Assembly: GCA_947625395.1 (NCBI GenBank)
Contig: CANQOD010000011.1
Location: 1 to 15,275, forward strand
Length of the DNA: 15,275 nt
Reading direction: 5' to 3'
Source of the DNA: an uncultured Bacilli bacterium
GTDB taxonomy: Bacteria; Bacillota_I; Bacilli_A; RF39; UBA660
Below the pieces are notes generated by a model. The model was given only the letters and a program-made list of their open reading frames with translations, was not told the origin of the DNA and made no database searches. Shown here one piece after another: positions 13,932 to 15,275 of the stretch; positions within the stretch are counted from its first letter, which is position 1, and each line of letters opens with the position of its first letter. Both the position numbers and the translations under genes were made by a program.

Positions 13932-15245
13932 ATGATGAAAAAAGAGAAAAAGAAGCAAGAAACATCAAAAAAAATGCAAAAAAAACGACTGAATAAAGTG
14001 CTAAAAGTGATTGCTATTATTTGTGCGATTATTTTAGTGGCTGAGGGGGCTTTTATATTCTATCAATATTATCAACGTGAACAAAAGAAAGTCTATACGA
14101 CGCTTACATCGTCTTTGACGGAAAAGAATGGAAGCTATTATTTGGTTGGTTCCAGTGACTTTAAAGGAAGCAAAGTTGGTTATCAAAAGGGCTATCAAAA
14201 AGCAATGCTTGCGAAATATAGTCCAGAGGGAAAACTTCTTTTTGAAAAGGGATTTTTAGATGGCTACAATAGTATCTATAATGATATTTGTGCTGTGGAA
14301 GATGGTTATATTGCCGTTGGACAATATGAAAAAACGAAAACAGATCATCAAGAACAAACAGGAACGGGACTTATTGTCAAATATGATAAAAATGGAAATG
14401 TTCTTGAGAAAAAAGAAGTGCTTGTTCTTGCTGATACGCAATTTTATGCAGTGAAACCATTAAGTGATGGAGGTTATCTAGTACTTGGCCAAACGATTTT
14501 TGAAAATATGACTTTAGGTTTTGATGAACGTGGTGGTGGTTTATTGATTCGCTATTCTAAAGAGGGAAAAGAGCTTTGGAGAGCAAATTTTGGTGGTAGT
14601 AAATCAGGAACCTTTAATGATGCTCTTGTGCTAGAAAAAGAAAATGCCATTTATGTTGTAGGTAAAGATGCTTCTCGAGTAGGGCTTCTTGTGAAATATG
14701 ATTTGAATGGAAAACGAATTTTTGTAAAGAATTATGAGCAAACGGACACAATTGGTTTTTCAGCAATTCGAGCATTCAATAATGAACTGGTCATTGTTGG
14801 AAGTAAAAAATTAAGTGAAGATCGTGACGATTATAAAACAGCAGCGTTGCTTGTTAAATACAGTAAGGATGGAAAACTTCTATTAGAAAAAACGTATCAG
14901 AAAAATGATATGAGTCGATTTAATTCTATATGGATTGATGATAATCGAATTCATGTTGTTGGACATAGTGCTATTTTAAATAAGGAAAAAACAACAAAAA
15001 CACTTCGAAATTTTGATTATTCAGGAATCTATGTTTCATTTGACGCAACTGGAAAAGTGTTAAATTCGAATGAATGGAAAGAAAAAAATCAGCAAACTTA
15101 TTTTAGTAAGATTTTGAAAACAAACAACAAATTGCTTGTGATTGGACAAAGTAATGCACGGTTATTCGCCAAAAATAAAAAAGATATGGATATCTTTGCA
15201 ATTACAATCGACTCAAAAGGAAAACAGCAACAACAGCTCTTTTAA
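13932..15245 (+). CDS. Membrane-anchored seven-repeat beta-propeller protein (437 aa), function unknown
   Basis: A Lys-rich cytosolic start (1-24) precedes one membrane helix (about 25-46, VIAIICAIILVAEGAFIFY). There is no cleavage or lipobox motif, so it reads as a type II anchor with the rest outside the cell. The outer part shows seven copies of a unit of two hydrophobic strands ending in (L/V)(V/A)xG, then (L/I)xx(K/R/S)(Y/F)(S/D)xxGK and a short strand. The glycines are at about 73, 130, 186, 244, 290, 344 and 405. The last copy ends at the C-terminus (IFAITIDSKGKQQQQLF), and an N-terminal strand could close the ring. I do not recognise a named family or enzyme motif. It starts 23 bases after tyrS, with AAAGGAAG ahead and no terminator between, so it is probably read through from the T-box operon. 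A terminator follows its stop. Confidence 0.85.
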   Translation: MMKKEKKKQETSKKMQKKRLNKVLKVIAIICAIILVAEGAFIFYQYYQREQKKVYTTLTSSLTEKNGSYYLVGSSDFKGSKVGYQKGYQKAMLAKYSPEGKLLFEKGFLDGYNSIYNDICAVEDGYIAVGQYEKTKTDHQEQTGTGLIVKYDKNGNVLEKKEVLVLADTQFYAVKPLSDGGYLVLGQTIFENMTLGFDERGGGLLIRYSKEGKELWRANFGGSKSGTFNDALVLEKENAIYVVGKDASRVGLLVKYDLNGKRIFVKNYEQTDTIGFSAIRAFNNELVIVGSKKLSEDRDDYKTAALLVKYSKDGKLLLEKTYQKNDMSRFNSIWIDDNRIHVVGHSAILNKEKTTKTLRNFDYSGIYVSFDATGKVLNSNEWKEKNQQTYFSKILKTNNKLLVIGQSNARLFAKNKKDMDIFAITIDSKGKQQQQLF

Positions 15246-15246
15246 G

Positions 15247-15275
15247 AAAAAGTTCCATTTGTTTGGAGCTTTTTT
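15247..15275 (+). terminator. Intrinsic terminator of the tyrS-propeller operon
   Basis: AAAAAGTTCCA pairs with TGGAGCTTTTTT around a six-base loop (15258-15263), with one G-U pair. The T-run continues to the window edge. It starts right after the stop codon at 15243-15245. Confidence 0.82.

Overview
The window is AT-rich DNA from a low-GC Gram-positive bacterium (Bacillota, class Bacilli). The evidence is strong GGAGG/GGTGAT-type ribosome binding sites, a canonical T-box leader, a YtgP/MurJ-type flippase, YtxH and a lipobox lipoprotein. UGA is used as a stop codon (12664-12666), so this is not the mycoplasma genetic code. The lineage could be one of the uncultured gut Bacilli, but that is inference. 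No tRNA, rRNA, CRISPR array, insertion sequence or phage integrase is visible, and the coding density is very high.

Layout. (1) 6-1643, minus: murJ/ytgP-like lipid II flippase. It diverges from (2) 1746-7631, plus: a 1961-residue protein filling 39% of the window. This protein has an exported-toxin-like central region, a long helical middle that is clearly richer in A+T, and a distinctive C-terminal alpha/beta domain. A 54-residue ORF follows it closely. The two divergent promoters have abutting -35 boxes. (3) 7807-7846 is a two-way terminator, followed by a small minus-strand Pro/Asn/Tyr-rich coiled-coil protein. (4) 8155-8781: trmB. (5) 8882-11174: a four-gene cluster of cell-envelope character: lipoprotein, acidic disordered protein, DUF948-like membrane protein and YtxH-like protein. 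(6) 11195-15275: a promoter and a tyrosine T-box leader that control an M29 aminopeptidase and tyrS. Behind tyrS, without a terminator in between, lies a membrane-anchored protein that reads as a seven-bladed beta-propeller. A terminator closes the window.

How the genes fit together. Most of the window is housekeeping: envelope assembly (MurJ, YtxH cluster), tRNA modification (TrmB) and tRNA charging (TyrS). The T-box couples tyrosyl-tRNA charging to both tRNA charging capacity and peptide breakdown. From memory, the order ytgP - trmB - (sftA region) - ytxG/ytxH - tyrS loosely follows the Bacillus subtilis ytgP-to-tyrS region. The giant gene and its small follower would then be an accessory insert in an otherwise conserved backbone. 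They are the most likely undescribed system here: a very large polymorphic-toxin-like or effector-like protein with no recognised C-terminal activity.
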